DNA of 64,000 nucleotides. Source: Caballeronia telluris. Lineage in GTDB: Bacteria > Pseudomonadota > Gammaproteobacteria > Burkholderiales > Burkholderiaceae. Both the position numbers and the translations under genes were made by a program. The notes under the pieces were generated by a model that worked only from the letters and a program-made list of their open reading frames with translations, did not search any database and had not been told where the DNA came from. The DNA lies in the NCBI RefSeq assembly GCF_001544495.1, contig NZ_FCNZ02000010.1, positions 124,001 through 188,000 of the forward strand. Direction: 5' to 3'. Of this stretch, positions 26,404 to 35,413 are shown in pieces. Position 1 is the stretch's first letter; the number at the start of each line of letters is the position of its first letter.

Positions 26404-28212
26404 TTATTGGCCCGTGAGCATCATCAGATGCTCGACGACCGGACCGAGTGCGAGCGCCGGCACGTAGGTGAGCGCGCCGACCAGCACCACCGTGCCGAGC
26501 AGCAACACGACAAAGAGCGGACCGTGGGTCGGCAGCGTGCCGGCCGTGACGGCAATGCGCTTCTTGGCCGCGAGCGCGCCCGCGATGGCGAGCACCGGAA
26601 CGATCGAACCGAAGCGGCCGAACCACATCGCGATGGCGAGCGTCGTGTTATAGAACGGCGTGTTCACGGACAAGCCAGCGAACGCGCTGCCGTTGTTGTT
26701 GGAAGCGGAGCTGTACGCGTAGAGCACCTCGGAGAAACCGTGCGGACCGGGATTGAAGATGCCGGCGGTGCCCGCCGCGCTCAGCACGCCGATCGACGCG
26801 CCGACCAGCACGAGGAACGGCGTAAGCAGCACGACGATCGCCACCATCTTCATCTCATACGATTCGATCTTCTTGCCGACGTACTCGGGTGTGCGCCCGA
26901 TCATCAAACCGGCGACGAACACCGCGAGCAGCGCGAACACGAGCATCCCGTAGAGACCCGATCCGACGCCGCCGAAGATCACCTCGCCCAACTGGATCAG
27001 CAGGAGCGGAACGAAGCCGCCCATCGGCGTGAGCGAGTCGTGCATGTTGTTGACGGCGCCGCACGATGCCGCTGTCGTCGCGACCGTGAAGAGCCCCGAC
27101 TGCGCGATGCCGAAGCGCGTTTCCTTGCCTTCCGCGTTGCCGCCCGCCTGCAACGCCGACGCAGTCTGATCGACGTGCAGCGATGCAAAAACCGGGTTGC
27201 CGGCCTGCTCCGCCGAGATTTCGCCCCAACAAGCGACCGCAAACGCGATCGTCATCGCGGCGAGCACGGCGTAGCCTTGCCGCCGGTCGCCGACCATGCG
27301 GCCGAACACCACGCAGAGCGCCGCGGGAATCGCGAGCATCGCGATCATCTGCACGAAGTTCGAGAGCGGTGTGGGATTTTCGAACGGATGCGCGGAGTTC
27401 GCGTTGAAGAAGCCGCCGCCGTTGGTGCCAAGCATCTTGATCGCTTCTTGCGACGCGACCGGGCCCATTGCGATCGTCTGCTTGTCGGCCTGGTGGTCCT
27501 CCATCACCGGATTGCCCTTCTCGTCCTTGACGGCGTTGCCTTGCGCATCGGTCTTGGGCGTCTGATAGGTCGTGACCTGTAGCGTCGACACCTCCTTGTA
27601 CGATTCGAAGTTCTGGATCGCACCTTGACTCACGAACACCAGCGACACGACGACGGCAAGCGGCGCGAGCACGTATAACGTGATGCGCGTGAGATCGACC
27701 CAGAAATTCCCGATCGTGATCGCGGTGTGACGCGCGAAGCCGCGGATCAACGCGACCACGACCGCGATCCCGGTCGCCGCGGACAGGAAGTTTTGCACGG
27801 TGAGCCCGAGCATCTGCGACAAATAGCTGGCGCTCGCTTCGGGCGAATAGTCCTGCCAGTTGGTGTTGGTGACGAAGCTCACGGCGGTATTGAACGCACC
27901 GTCGGCGGTCATCGGGCCGATGCTTTGCGGATTGGCGGGCAGCCATTGCTGCACGCGCAAGAGACCGTAAAGCGCCAGCGCGCCAAGCGCATTGAAAGCG
28001 AGCACGGCAAGCGCATAGCGCTTCCATGACATTTCGGCTTGCGCATCGACCCCCGCGAGCTTGTAAAGCGCCGCTTCGATCGGTCGTCCGATACGGCGCA
28101 CGACGACCGACGATCCATCCATCACCCCGGTGATATAGCGGCCGAGCGGTATCGCCAGCGCAATCAGCACGATGATGAAGAGCGCGGTTTGAAGCAGGTT
28201 GTTGGCGTTCAT
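26404..28212 (-). CDS. kdpA: potassium-transporting ATPase subunit A
   Basis: A 602-residue K+-channel-like subunit with ten transmembrane helices. The start is [16 protein letters not shown], whose ATG overlaps the kdpF stop (ATGA); the longer open frame to 28452 reads through the small genes in another frame and is not real. The third selectivity-filter region is visible as [18 protein letters not shown]. Together with KdpB it forms the K+ path of the pump. The Shine-Dalgarno GGAGGA lies inside kdpF, so translation of the two is coupled. Confidence 0.97.
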   Translation of the reverse strand: MNANNLLQTALFIIVLIALAIPLGRYITGVMDGSSVVVRRIGRPIEAALYKLAGVDAQAEMSWKRYALAVLAFNALGALALYGLLRVQQWLPANPQSIGPMTADGAFNTAVSFVTNTNWQDYSPEASASYLSQMLGLTVQNFLSAATGIAVVVALIRGFARHTAITIGNFWVDLTRITLYVLAPLAVVVSLVFVSQGAIQNFESYKEVSTLQVTTYQTPKTDAQGNAVKDEKGNPVMEDHQADKQTIAMGPVASQEAIKMLGTNGGGFFNANSAHPFENPTPLSNFVQMIAMLAIPAALCVVFGRMVGDRRQGYAVLAAMTIAFAVACWGEISAEQAGNPVFASLHVDQTASALQAGGNAEGKETRFGIAQSGLFTVATTAASCGAVNNMHDSLTPMGGFVPLLLIQLGEVIFGGVGSGLYGMLVFALLAVFVAGLMIGRTPEYVGKKIESYEMKMVAIVVLLTPFLVLVGASIGVLSAAGTAGIFNPGPHGFSEVLYAYSSASNNNGSAFAGLSVNTPFYNTTLAIAMWFGRFGSIVPVLAIAGALAAKKRIAVTAGTLPTHGPLFVVLLLGTVVLVGALTYVPALALGPVVEHLMMLTGQ

Positions 28213-28304
28213 TCCAGATCCTCCGCACGCAGCAACGCGTACACGAGGTAGACGAACAAAAGCAGCGTCGATGCACTCGCGAGCCACAGCATCCAAGGCG
28301 TCAT
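28209..28304 (-). CDS. kdpF: KdpF small membrane subunit
   Basis: A 31-residue single-helix protein starting [20 protein letters not shown] and ending RAEDLE. It is preceded by GGGAGG with 6 bp spacing and its stop overlaps the kdpA ATG. This size, the single hydrophobic helix and the position match KdpF, which sits between KdpA and KdpB and stabilises the complex. Its own ATG overlaps the stop of a 34-residue gene upstream. Confidence 0.92.
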   Translation of the reverse strand: MTPWMLWLASASTLLLFVYLVYALLRAEDLE

Positions 28305-28405
28305 GGGCGACCTCCCGGAGCGCGGCGGAGCTTTTCGCAGCCAGCGACGAGCGCCACGCAAAGGCCGACGAAAACGGCCATGCCGGCGATGTAAAGCAAG
28401 TCCAT
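28301..28405 (-). CDS. 34-residue membrane protein leading the kdp operon
   Basis: A short gene starting [20 protein letters not shown] and ending with a GCEKLRR-containing basic tail. It has one hydrophobic helix with a short N-terminal acidic side and a cytoplasmic basic end. A GGGAG ribosome site lies about 10 bp upstream, and its TGA overlaps the kdpF ATG (ATGA), so it is translationally coupled to the pump genes. I recall similar short proteins ahead of kdpF in other bacteria, but know no defined role. It may be an additional assembly subunit of the pump or a leader peptide. Confidence 0.72.
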   Translation of the reverse strand: MDLLYIAGMAVFVGLCVALVAGCEKLRRAPGGRP

Positions 28406-28488
28406 TGTGATGAGCTCCCGTAGCGGATTCGGACGAACTGAAGCGTACGCAAATCAGCGTAAAAGCCCGGCTAAGAATCAGGTCTCCG

Positions 28489-28506
28489 GTATAAAAATCG
28501 TATAAA
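28489..28506 (-). promoter_or_regulatory. candidate KdpE operator / kdp promoter element
   Basis: On the minus strand two copies of TTTATAC start 11 bp apart, one helical turn, in an AT-rich island about 85 bp upstream of the first gene of the kdp operon. KdpE of Escherichia coli binds a T-rich site with similar TTTATA elements ahead of kdpFABC. The AT-rich island may also contain the -10 region. Assignment is by resemblance and position only. Confidence 0.45.
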
Positions 28507-28600
28507 CGTCGCCACTAAACGTGAGCGCGGCGATAAGGCGGGATGGGAACGGGAGACGGGGATCGGAAGACGCCGGCGCCGCTGACGCGGCCCGTCGCAC

Positions 28601-28624
28601 GATCGAATGATCGAATGATCGAAT
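28601..28624. repeat. tandem repeat, 3 x 8 bp (GATCGAAT)
   Basis: Three perfect head-to-tail copies of an octamer in non-coding DNA between the aldolase stop and the kdp promoter. No open frame uses it. Confidence 0.85.
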
Positions 28625-28709
28625 GAAGATTTGGCAGAGAACGGCAGCCGCGAAGGAATCTGTCTTCGCGCTGCCGCCTTGGGGTCATGCAGACGCCGCT
28701 ATCGACGGG

Positions 28710-29612
28710 TCAGGTTTTCTGAACCGACGCGTTGTAGATTTCGTCGATGGAACCTTCGAGCGTCGTATTGAACTCGTCGTCGCTCATCGACTTCTTCAAT
28801 TCGTTGATGAGCGCGCGCGAGAAGCTCGCGATCATGCCGTGGTTCTTCGCAAGACGCTCGCACGCATCGCTGCGCGTATAGCCGCCCGACAGCGCGACGA
28901 CGCGCACGACACGCGGATGCTCGATCAGCGGACGATAAAGGTCCGTTTCGTCCGGGATGGTCAGCTTGATCATCACCTGGCTCGACTCGGGCAGCGCGTC
29001 CAGTCCCTTGATCAATTCGTCGCGCAGGATTTTTTCCGCGCCCTTCTTGTCCGGGCTCTTGATCGATACCTCGGGTTCGAGAATCGGCACGAGACCATGT
29101 CCGATGATCTGCGCGCCCACTTCGAACTGCTGTTTCACCACGGCGGCGATGCCCTGCTCGTTCGCCTGGTGGATCACCGAACGCATCTTCGTGCCGAAGA
29201 TGTCGAGCTTGGCCGCGCGTGCCAGCAGCGCATCGAGGCCCGGGTTGGGCTTCATGACCTGCACGCCGTCGGCTTCGGCTTCAAGGCCCTTGTCGACCTT
29301 GAGGAAGGGCACCACGCCGCGGTCTTCCCACAGGAACGCAGGCACCGGCTTGCCGTTCGCCTGACCGTCCATGGTGGCTTCGAAGAGAATGGCGCCGATC
29401 ACCTTTTCGCCCGAGAACGACGGCGCGGTGATGATGCGCACGCGCATGTCGTGCATCAGCTTGAACATCTCGGCGTCGCCGTTGTAGGCGTCATCCGGAA
29501 TACCGTACTGCCGTAGCGCGCCCGGCGTCGAACCGCCGCTCTGATCCAGAGCGGCGATGAATCCCTGCTTCTCCCTCATTTGCGCCAGCATTTTTTCGTT
29601 AGCCACGAACAT
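28710..29612 (-). CDS. class I fructose-bisphosphate aldolase
   Basis: A 300-residue enzyme cleaving fructose-1,6-bisphosphate to dihydroxyacetone phosphate and glyceraldehyde-3-phosphate (EC 4.1.2.13). It belongs to the small bacterial class I family (as in staphylococci): ALDQSGGSTPGALRQYGI near the N terminus, LFEATMDG, FLWEDRGVVPFLKVDKGL and the Schiff-base lysine region VMIKLTIP (Lys216), then ALSGGYTRSDACE. The ATG giving MFVANEKML has GAGGAGGG just upstream; a longer open frame lacks one. Monocistronic. Confidence 0.93.
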   Translation of the reverse strand: MFVANEKMLAQMREKQGFIAALDQSGGSTPGALRQYGIPDDAYNGDAEMFKLMHDMRVRIITAPSFSGEKVIGAILFEATMDGQANGKPVPAFLWEDRGVVPFLKVDKGLEAEADGVQVMKPNPGLDALLARAAKLDIFGTKMRSVIHQANEQGIAAVVKQQFEVGAQIIGHGLVPILEPEVSIKSPDKKGAEKILRDELIKGLDALPESSQVMIKLTIPDETDLYRPLIEHPRVVRVVALSGGYTRSDACERLAKNHGMIASFSRALINELKKSMSDDEFNTTLEGSIDEIYNASVQKT

Positions 29613-29772
29613 GTCCCTCCTCAAGGTCAAACGCCGGAACGCGAGCACGGTCCGTGCCGTGAGTTTACTGTTTTTGACGCGCGTGCATTATTTCATCGAC
29701 TGGCGGTCGATCCACACGGGGGTCGTTCGTCGTATTGACGGACCGGCCGGGTTCATCGAACTGGAGGACAGG

Positions 29773-30399
29773 ATGCGCAAGCTCGTTGTTTCCGCTTTCA
29801 TCAGTCTGGATGGCGTCATTCAATCCCCTGGCGGGCCCGAGGAAGATCCCGGCGGTGAATTCGGCCTCGGTGGGTGGATCGTTCCGTATGCCGATGACGC
29901 CATCGGCCGGCATTTGCAGGACCTGCTCGCGCAGCCGTTCGAACTGCTGCTAGGGCGCTTCACCTATGACATATTCGCGTCGTACTGGCCGCGTGTGCCG
30001 GCCGATTCGGCGAGCCGCGCCATTGCTGACCGGTTGAACAGCGTACCCAAGCACGTCACCACGCATCGCCCCGATACGCTCGACTGGCAGAACAGCCGTG
30101 CGCTGGAAGGCGATCTTGCCGATGCGATACGCGCGCTTCAACGTCAGGACGGCGCCGATCTCCTGACGTTTGGCAGCGGCGACATGGTGTGTCAACTGCT
30201 CGCGGCCGGCTTAGTCGACGAGCTCAGGCTTCTGACTTACCCGATCTTGCTTGGACGTGGAAAGCGCCTGTTCGGCGACGACGTCCTGGCGTCCGCGTTC
30301 ACTCTGGCGCACTCGGTCGGCACGCCGGGCGGCGTGCTGATTAACCGATACGTGCGCAACGGCGAGGTGCGCACGGGGTCGTTCGGAGAGGTTGATTAA
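29773..30399 (+). CDS. dihydrofolate reductase family protein (RibD C-terminal-like)
   Basis: A 208-residue protein starting MRKLVVSAFISLDGVIQSPG, the usual start of the RibD-C/DHFR-like family. It then has LLLGRFTYDIFASYWP and LRLLTYPILLGRGKRLF, the NADPH-binding signature of these proteins. GGAGG lies about 6 bp upstream of the ATG. Members reduce pteridine-like or unknown substrates; this subgroup is not a true dihydrofolate reductase. It lies between divergent aldolase and the tRNA-His transcription unit. Confidence 0.88.
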   Translation: MRKLVVSAFISLDGVIQSPGGPEEDPGGEFGLGGWIVPYADDAIGRHLQDLLAQPFELLLGRFTYDIFASYWPRVPADSASRAIADRLNSVPKHVTTHRPDTLDWQNSRALEGDLADAIRALQRQDGADLLTFGSGDMVCQLLAAGLVDELRLLTYPILLGRGKRLFGDDVLASAFTLAHSVGTPGGVLINRYVRNGEVRTGSFGEVD

Positions 30400-30493
30400 C
30401 GTACGGATTGCAGCCTGACGAATCATTCAGTCGGCTTAACGCGGATCGGGGGACGGGAATCAGGAAGGAGCGGTTACAAGGAACGCAGAAAGC

Positions 30494-30520
30494 AAAAAGC
30501 CCAGTTACGAGGACTGGGCT
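30494..30520 (-). terminator. rho-independent terminator of tRNA-His
   Basis: On the minus strand the hairpin arms AGCCCAG and CTGGGCT are followed by TTTTTGC, immediately after the tRNA 3' end. Confidence 0.88.
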
Positions 30521-30536
30521 AGCGCTTTGATTCGAT

Positions 30537-30613
30537 TGGGGTGGCTGATGGGACTCGAACCCACGACGACAGGAATCACAATCCTGGACTCTACCAACTG
30601 AGCTACAGCCACC
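30537..30613 (-). tRNA. tRNA-His (GTG)
   Basis: A complete cloverleaf on the minus strand. The acceptor arms are GTGGCTG and CAGCCAC, the D loop AGCTCAGTTGGTAGAG, anticodon GTG at 30577-30579, the T loop GGGTTCGAGTCCC, and an encoded CCA. An extra G at position -1 (30613) opposite C73 is the histidine identity element. It sits just downstream of dusA and has its own promoter and terminator. Confidence 0.97.
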
Positions 30614-30677
30614 ACTGACCAAACTTGATTTACTGCTCCCGGGCTTGCCAGAACTGGCTTGCCGATCGAGAAGCGAG

Positions 30678-30683
30678 ATTATA
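30678..30683 (-). promoter_or_regulatory. -10 box of tRNA-His promoter
   Basis: A perfect TATAAT on the minus strand about 65 bp upstream of the tRNA 5' end, just past the dusA stop. The -35 region is weak, with no good TTGACA at 16-18 bp. Confidence 0.6.
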
Positions 30684-30718
30684 CGAATAAAGATTCCGTT
30701 TGCCTAGCCCCTCGCGAA

Positions 30719-31735
30719 TCAATTCGTGCCAGACTCTTCGGCCAGTTCCAGCGTCTCGCGCAGATGAGCGCGCGCCTCGTCGAAGATCGCGAGGTCGCGC
30801 GCTGCAAGCCGACGGCTGTCCGACAGCACACGGCGCCAGCCGCGCGCCCCAGGCACGCCCCGGTACAAACCGAGCGCGTGCCGCACGATCGCACCGAGAT
30901 ACGTCCCGCGCGCAAGTTCCGCGCGCGCGTAGGCGATCAGTCCCGCTTCGATCTCCTCGCGGGTCGGCACCGGCGTGCTGGCGCCGTAGAAGCGCGAATC
31001 GACACCCGCCAGCACGAACGGATTGTGATACGCCTCGCGTCCGAGCATCACGCCGTCGACGTGCTTCAGGTGCTCTTCCACTTCGTCGAGCGTCTTGATG
31101 CCGCCGTTGATTGAAATCTCCAGATGCGGGAAATCGCGCTTCAGCCGGTACGCATACTCGTACTTGAGCGGCGGAATCTCGCGATTTTCCTTCGGGCTCA
31201 GGCCCTTCAGGATCGCATTGCGCGCGTGCACGATGAAGACCTCGCACCCCGCATCGGCGATTGTGCCGACGAAATCGCGCACGAACTCGTAGTTCTCGAC
31301 CGCATCGACGCCGATGCGGTGCTTCACCGTCACCGGAATCGCGACGGCATCGCGCATCGCCTTCACGCAATCGGCGACGAGTTGCGGCTCGTTCATCAGG
31401 CACGCGCCGAACGCGCCGCGCTGCACGCGCTCCGACGGGCAGCCGCAGTTCAGGTTGATCTCGTCGTAGCCCCATTGTTCGCCGAGCTTCGCGCTCTTCG
31501 CGAGGTCGGCCGGCTCGCTGCCACCTAGCTGCAGCGCGACCGGCGCTTCGGCGGGCGTGAAGGCGAGATGCCGCGCGACGTCGCCGTGAAGGAGCGCGCC
31601 GGTGGTCACCATTTCGGTGTAAAGCCACGTGTCGCGCGTGATCAGACGATGAAACGAACGGCAATGCCGGTCGGTCCAGTCCATCATCGGGGCGACGCTG
31701 ACGCGGCGGGGGCTGGGCTTGGAAACTGCTGACAT
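30719..31735 (-). CDS. dusA: tRNA-dihydrouridine synthase A
   Basis: A 338-residue FMN enzyme that reduces uridine to dihydrouridine at positions 20/20a of tRNA D loops. It shows the N-terminal VSVAPMMDWTDRHCRSFHR, the catalytic cysteine motif NLNCGCPS (Cys97/Cys99), and SINGGIKTLDE and DGVMLGREAYHNPF, the FMN-phosphate-binding part. DusA is distinguished from DusB and DusC by MMDWTDRHCR. The start MSAVSKP was chosen since the longer frame lacks conservation. It lies directly upstream of tRNA-His on the same strand. Confidence 0.95.
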   Translation of the reverse strand: MSAVSKPSPRRVSVAPMMDWTDRHCRSFHRLITRDTWLYTEMVTTGALLHGDVARHLAFTPAEAPVALQLGGSEPADLAKSAKLGEQWGYDEINLNCGCPSERVQRGAFGACLMNEPQLVADCVKAMRDAVAIPVTVKHRIGVDAVENYEFVRDFVGTIADAGCEVFIVHARNAILKGLSPKENREIPPLKYEYAYRLKRDFPHLEISINGGIKTLDEVEEHLKHVDGVMLGREAYHNPFVLAGVDSRFYGASTPVPTREEIEAGLIAYARAELARGTYLGAIVRHALGLYRGVPGARGWRRVLSDSRRLAARDLAIFDEARAHLRETLELAEESGTN

Positions 31736-31919
31736 GGAAAACGCGGGAAGATGGCATGGGGCGCGCAAAGTCGCGCCGAATCCACGATTTTACCGCAGGG
31801 CGGTGAAACCGGCCGGCTGCGCCGCCGCGACCGCCGTCGAACTGCTACGCCCGCAACCGGGCACATCAGAAAGCGACGCCGCGCGAAAACGCCACGCCGG
31901 CGTAAATCGGGAGCAAGTC

Positions 31920-32168
31920 ATGACGAGCCGACCCTTGTTCGCAGCCCTTTTCGCGTTCGCGAGCGTGCTGAGCGCGGCGAACGCCTGGGCGCAAACGGCG
32001 CCGCCGGGCGACGCCAACGCATCGATGGTCAAGCCGCCGGGCGCGGCGGCCGCGAGCGCCACGCGCCCGAACAATCCGGACAACATGCCGGTCAAGCGCC
32101 CGGTGCCGCCGCCGAACAGCGACCGCATGCTCCACCACAGCCCCGCCAGCGACGCGATTGCGAAATAA
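31920..32168 (+). CDS. small exported hypothetical protein (82 aa)
   Basis: Starts MTSRPLFAALFAFASVLS with a Sec signal ending NAWAQ, leaving about 57 mature residues rich in Pro, Asn and Ala and ending near MLHHSPASDAIAK. GGGAGC lies 7 bp before the ATG. No family recognised; predicted disordered periplasmic protein. It is divergent from dusA and convergent with the ssuF-like gene. Confidence 0.6.
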   Translation: MTSRPLFAALFAFASVLSAANAWAQTAPPGDANASMVKPPGAAAASATRPNNPDNMPVKRPVPPPNSDRMLHHSPASDAIAK

Positions 32169-32194
32169 GCCCGATCGCGCGTCCAGACGAGCGC

Positions 32195-32410
32195 TCAGAT
32201 CAGCGCGATCGAGACTTCCGTCGACTTGACGAGCGCCACCACTTCCGTGCCGACGGCAAGCGCGAGTTCGTCGATCGAGCGCGTCGTGATCACGGACGTG
32301 ACGATGCCGAACGGCGTATCGACATCGACTTCCGACACCACCGGTCCCCGGATGATCTCCTTCACTTTGCCCCGGAACTGATTGCGCACGTTGATGGCGG
32401 TGATGGTCAT
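32195..32410 (-). CDS. ssuF: TOBE-domain molybdopterin-binding-like protein (SsuF-like)
   Basis: A 71-residue protein forming a single TOBE/Mop domain (MTITAINVRNQFRGKVKEII, then VDTPFGIVTSVITTRSIDEL and EVVALVKSTEVSIA). Such domains bind oxyanions such as molybdate. In Pseudomonas putida the gene ssuF at the end of ssuEADCBF encodes a protein of this type needed for sulfonate use. Here it lies 27 bp downstream of ssuB on the same strand, so is very likely part of the operon. The ssuF name rests on synteny. Confidence 0.8.
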   Translation of the reverse strand: MTITAINVRNQFRGKVKEIIRGPVVSEVDVDTPFGIVTSVITTRSIDELALAVGTEVVALVKSTEVSIALI

Positions 32411-32437
32411 TGCTCGGTTCCTTCGTGTGGGGTTGTT

Positions 32438-33310
32438 TCAGGCGACGGACGCCGCCGGAAAAGAACGAAACTCGCCCGGCGCGTGCCCGAGCACGCGCGT
32501 GAGCACCGCTTCCTCCAGCGCGGCGAACGCAGGCGAGGTCCGCGAACGCGGTCTCGGCAGACGAATCGCGGCATCGTAGGCAATGCGCCCCGCCTCGATC
32601 AGCACGATGCGATCGCCGAGCGACACGGCCTCCTCTACATCGTGCGTGACGAGCAGCGCCGTGAAGCGATGCTCGCGCCAGAGCCGTTCGATCAGCGCGT
32701 GCATTTCGATGCGGGTGAGCGCATCGAGCGCGCCGAGCGGCTCGTCGAGCAAGAGCAGATCCGGCCGATGCACGAGCGCGCGCGCCAGCGCAACGCGCTG
32801 ACGCTGGCCGCCGGAAAGCTGCGCGGGCCAGTCGTTTTCGCGATCGCTCAGGTTCACTTCGGCGAGCACCGCGCGGGCATCGTCGCGGGCGGTGCGCGGC
32901 AGGCCGAGCATCACGTTCTGCAGCACCGTCTTCCAGGGCAGAAGCCGCGCGTCCTGGAACATGATGCGGGTTTGCAACGCTTCGCTCCCGCGCGCGCCGT
33001 GTCGGTCGAACGTGCCGCCGCCCGGCGCTTCGAGTCCCGCGACGAGCCGCAGCAGCGTCGATTTCCCGCAGCCGCTCCGGCCGACGATCGACACGAAACT
33101 GCCCCGCTCGATCGCGAAGTCGAAATTCGAGAGCACGTTGCGCTCGCCGTAGCGCTTGTCGACGCCGCGCATTTCGACGGCGAAATCCGCACCCGGCGCG
33201 GGCGTCGCGGCGCGCGCGAGCGGCGCGGCCCGCTTCGCGTCTCGCCTCGGTTCGAGGTCGAGGTCGAGTTCGCCGCGTGGGAAATCGGTGGAAGAGGTGA
33301 TCGCGCTCAT
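32438..33310 (-). CDS. ssuB: alkanesulfonate ABC transporter ATP-binding protein
   Basis: A 290-residue ATPase of the taurine/sulfonate class. It has Walker [10 protein letters not shown], signature [15 protein letters not shown], Walker [13 protein letters not shown] and the H-loop [10 protein letters not shown]. An extra N-terminal extension of about 40 residues (rich in Arg, Ala and Pro) precedes the ABC domain. The ATG overlaps the ssuC stop (TGATG). The usual partner permease SsuC is upstream, but no binding protein SsuA is present in the cluster. Confidence 0.93.
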   Translation of the reverse strand: MSAITSSTDFPRGELDLDLEPRRDAKRAAPLARAATPAPGADFAVEMRGVDKRYGERNVLSNFDFAIERGSFVSIVGRSGCGKSTLLRLVAGLEAPGGGTFDRHGARGSEALQTRIMFQDARLLPWKTVLQNVMLGLPRTARDDARAVLAEVNLSDRENDWPAQLSGGQRQRVALARALVHRPDLLLLDEPLGALDALTRIEMHALIERLWREHRFTALLVTHDVEEAVSLGDRIVLIEAGRIAYDAAIRLPRPRSRTSPAFAALEEAVLTRVLGHAPGEFRSFPAASVA

Positions 33311-34149
33311 CAACGGGCTCCTTTTGCCTGATAAGCCGGGTGCCAGCGCAGCGTCGCGCGCTCGATGCCCTTCGCGAGCATGTCGGCGAGCTTGCCGAGC
33401 AGCGCGTACAGCAGGATGCCGACCACCACGACGTCGGTCTGGAGAAATTCGCGCGCGTTCATCGTCATGTAGCCGATGCCCGATTGCGCCGAAATCGTTT
33501 CCGCGACGATCAGCATCACCCACATGAGCCCGAGCGCGAAACGCACGCCGACCAGGATCGACGGCAGCGCGCCCGGCAGGATCACGTCGCGGTAGAGCGC
33601 GAAGCCGGAGAGCCCATAGCTTCGCGCCATCTCGATCAGGCCGGCATCGACGGAACGGATACCGTGGAACGTGTTCACGTACACCGGGAAAAACACGCCG
33701 AGCGCGACGAGAAAAAGCTTCGCCTCCTCGCCGATGCCGAACCACAGGATCACGAGCGGGATCATCGCGAGCGCGGGGATGTTGCGGATCATCTGGATGG
33801 TCGAATCGAGCGCGGTTTCGGCGTTGCGGGAAAGACCCGTCGCGAGCCCGAGCGCGAAGCCGATGCCGCCGCCGATCGCGAAACCCGCCAGCGCGCGCCA
33901 CGCGCTCACTTTCACGTTCGCCCACAGGTCGCCCGACTGCACGAGCGTCCACGCGGCCGTGACGACCGCGAGCGGCTCGGGCAGGATTCGCGCCGACAGT
34001 CCGCCGGTGCGCGCGGCGAGTTCCCACGCGACGAGGATCGCGAGCGGCACGAGCCACGGCGCGCACGGAGCTGCGACGCGGCGCAAGAGGCCGGCTACGC
34101 GAGCGCCGGCACGCGCGGTGCCCGGCTGGGCGATGTCGATATGCGCCAT
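33310..34149 (-). CDS. ssuC: alkanesulfonate ABC transporter permease
   Basis: A 279-residue inner-membrane permease with six transmembrane helices. The EAA motif is seen as [22 protein letters not shown], typical of the nitrate/sulfonate/taurine importer family. A short basic N terminus precedes the first helix. It couples with SsuB and is 14 bp downstream of ssuD. Confidence 0.93.
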   Translation of the reverse strand: MAHIDIAQPGTARAGARVAGLLRRVAAPCAPWLVPLAILVAWELAARTGGLSARILPEPLAVVTAAWTLVQSGDLWANVKVSAWRALAGFAIGGGIGFALGLATGLSRNAETALDSTIQMIRNIPALAMIPLVILWFGIGEEAKLFLVALGVFFPVYVNTFHGIRSVDAGLIEMARSYGLSGFALYRDVILPGALPSILVGVRFALGLMWVMLIVAETISAQSGIGYMTMNAREFLQTDVVVVGILLYALLGKLADMLAKGIERATLRWHPAYQAKGAR

Positions 34150-34163
34150 GAGTCGCTCCTACG

Positions 34164-35312
34164 TCAGCTTTGCGACGCGCGCGGCACGTACGTATTGCCG
34201 ACGACCTCGCCGAACGGACCCGACAGCGGGCCGGCGATGCGTTCCTTCTGCTCGCGCGGCAAGAGCGGGAACACGAGTTCCGCGAACCGGTACGACTCTT
34301 CGAGATGCGGATAGCCGGAGAGAATGAACGTATCGATGCCGAGCGCCGCGTACTCCTTCATCAGCCCCGCGACCTGCTCCGGATTGCCGACGAGCGCCGT
34401 GCCCGCCCCGCCGCGCACGAGTCCGACGCCCGCCCACAGATGCGGATAGACCTCGAGCTTGTCGCGCCGTCCGCCGTGCAGCGCCGCCATGCGCCGCTGG
34501 CCTTCGGAATCCATCTTCGCGAACTGTGCCTGCGCGCGCTGGATGGTTTCGTCGTCGAGCTTGCTGATGAGCTTGTCGGCGGCGGCCCACGCTTCCTCTT
34601 CGGTCTCGCGCACGATCACGTGCAGGCGGATGCCGAATTTGATCTGGCGCCCTTCTGCCGCGACGCGTTTCCGCACGTCCGCGAGCTTCTTTTCGACGTC
34701 GGCAGGCGGCTCGCCCCAGGTGAGATAAGTGTCGATGTGATCGGCGACGATCCCGTGCGCCGCCGCCGACGATCCGCCGAACCATAGCGGCGGATGCGCC
34801 TTCTGCACCGGCGGATAGAGCAGCTTGCCGCCCTTCGACGCGAGATGCGTGCCTTCGAAATCGATCGATTCGCTCGTGTGCGACGCCGCGAGCAGCTTCT
34901 TCCAGATGTGCAGGAATTCGTCGGTGACTTCGTAGCGCATGTCGTGATCGAGGAACACGCCGTCGCCTTCCAGTTCGGCCTGATCGCCGCCCGTCACGAC
35001 GTTGATCAAGAGCCGCCCGCCCGAGAGCCGGTCGAAGGTGGCGGCCATGCGCGCCGACAATCCCGGCGACGAGAGTCCCGGCCGGATCGCGACGAGAAAC
35101 TTGAGGCGCTTCGTCGCGGGAATCAGGCTCGACGCGACGACCCACGCGTCCTCGCACGAGCGTCCGGTCGGCAGCAGCACGCCTTCGTAGCCGAGCGTAT
35201 CGGCAGCGACGGCGATCTGGCGGAAATAATCGGCGTCCGCGGCGCGCGCGCCTTCGGTCGTGCCGAGATAGCGGCTGTCGCCGTGGGTCGGAATGAACCA
35301 GAACACATTCAT
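34164..35312 (-). CDS. ssuD: FMNH2-dependent alkanesulfonate monooxygenase
   Basis: A 382-residue luciferase-like TIM-barrel flavin monooxygenase (EC 1.14.14.5) that releases sulfite from C1-C14 sulfonates using FMNH2 from SsuE. Features are [17 protein letters not shown] at the N terminus, [18 protein letters not shown], and the C-terminal [20 protein letters not shown]. The ATG chosen has AGGAG 6 bp upstream. It lies between ssuE and ssuC. Confidence 0.96.
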   Translation of the reverse strand: MNVFWFIPTHGDSRYLGTTEGARAADADYFRQIAVAADTLGYEGVLLPTGRSCEDAWVVASSLIPATKRLKFLVAIRPGLSSPGLSARMAATFDRLSGGRLLINVVTGGDQAELEGDGVFLDHDMRYEVTDEFLHIWKKLLAASHTSESIDFEGTHLASKGGKLLYPPVQKAHPPLWFGGSSAAAHGIVADHIDTYLTWGEPPADVEKKLADVRKRVAAEGRQIKFGIRLHVIVRETEEEAWAAADKLISKLDDETIQRAQAQFAKMDSEGQRRMAALHGGRRDKLEVYPHLWAGVGLVRGGAGTALVGNPEQVAGLMKEYAALGIDTFILSGYPHLEESYRFAELVFPLLPREQKERIAGPLSGPFGEVVGNTYVPRASQS

Positions 35313-35413
35313 CAGGGGCTCCTGCACTGTTTTTTGTGAATTCGACGAGAAAATGAGGCGATGCGGTGCCGCAGGAGGCGAGCGCCCGCGAGCCCGAAAC
35401 GACGATGTCGCAG

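Larger units (their letters stand above)
28406..28709. other. kdp upstream region and aldolase downstream region
   Basis: A 304 bp gap holding the kdp promoter region (with the repeats listed separately at 28489-28506), the 8-bp tandem repeat at 28601-28624, and the 3' end region of the aldolase gene. I see no gene. Confidence 0.5.

Noticed and set aside
24220..27582. Plus-strand open frame of 1120 codons across kdpC, kdpB and kdpA
   Set aside because: Antisense to three certain kdp genes; highly charged low-complexity product.
30494..30613. tRNA-His as an integration site of a genomic island
   Set aside because: No integrase, no direct repeat of the tRNA 3' end seen, and flanks are housekeeping genes.
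35313..35413. Remnant of ssuA between ssuE and ssuD
   Set aside because: Only 101 bp, with no periplasmic-binding-protein motif in any frame.
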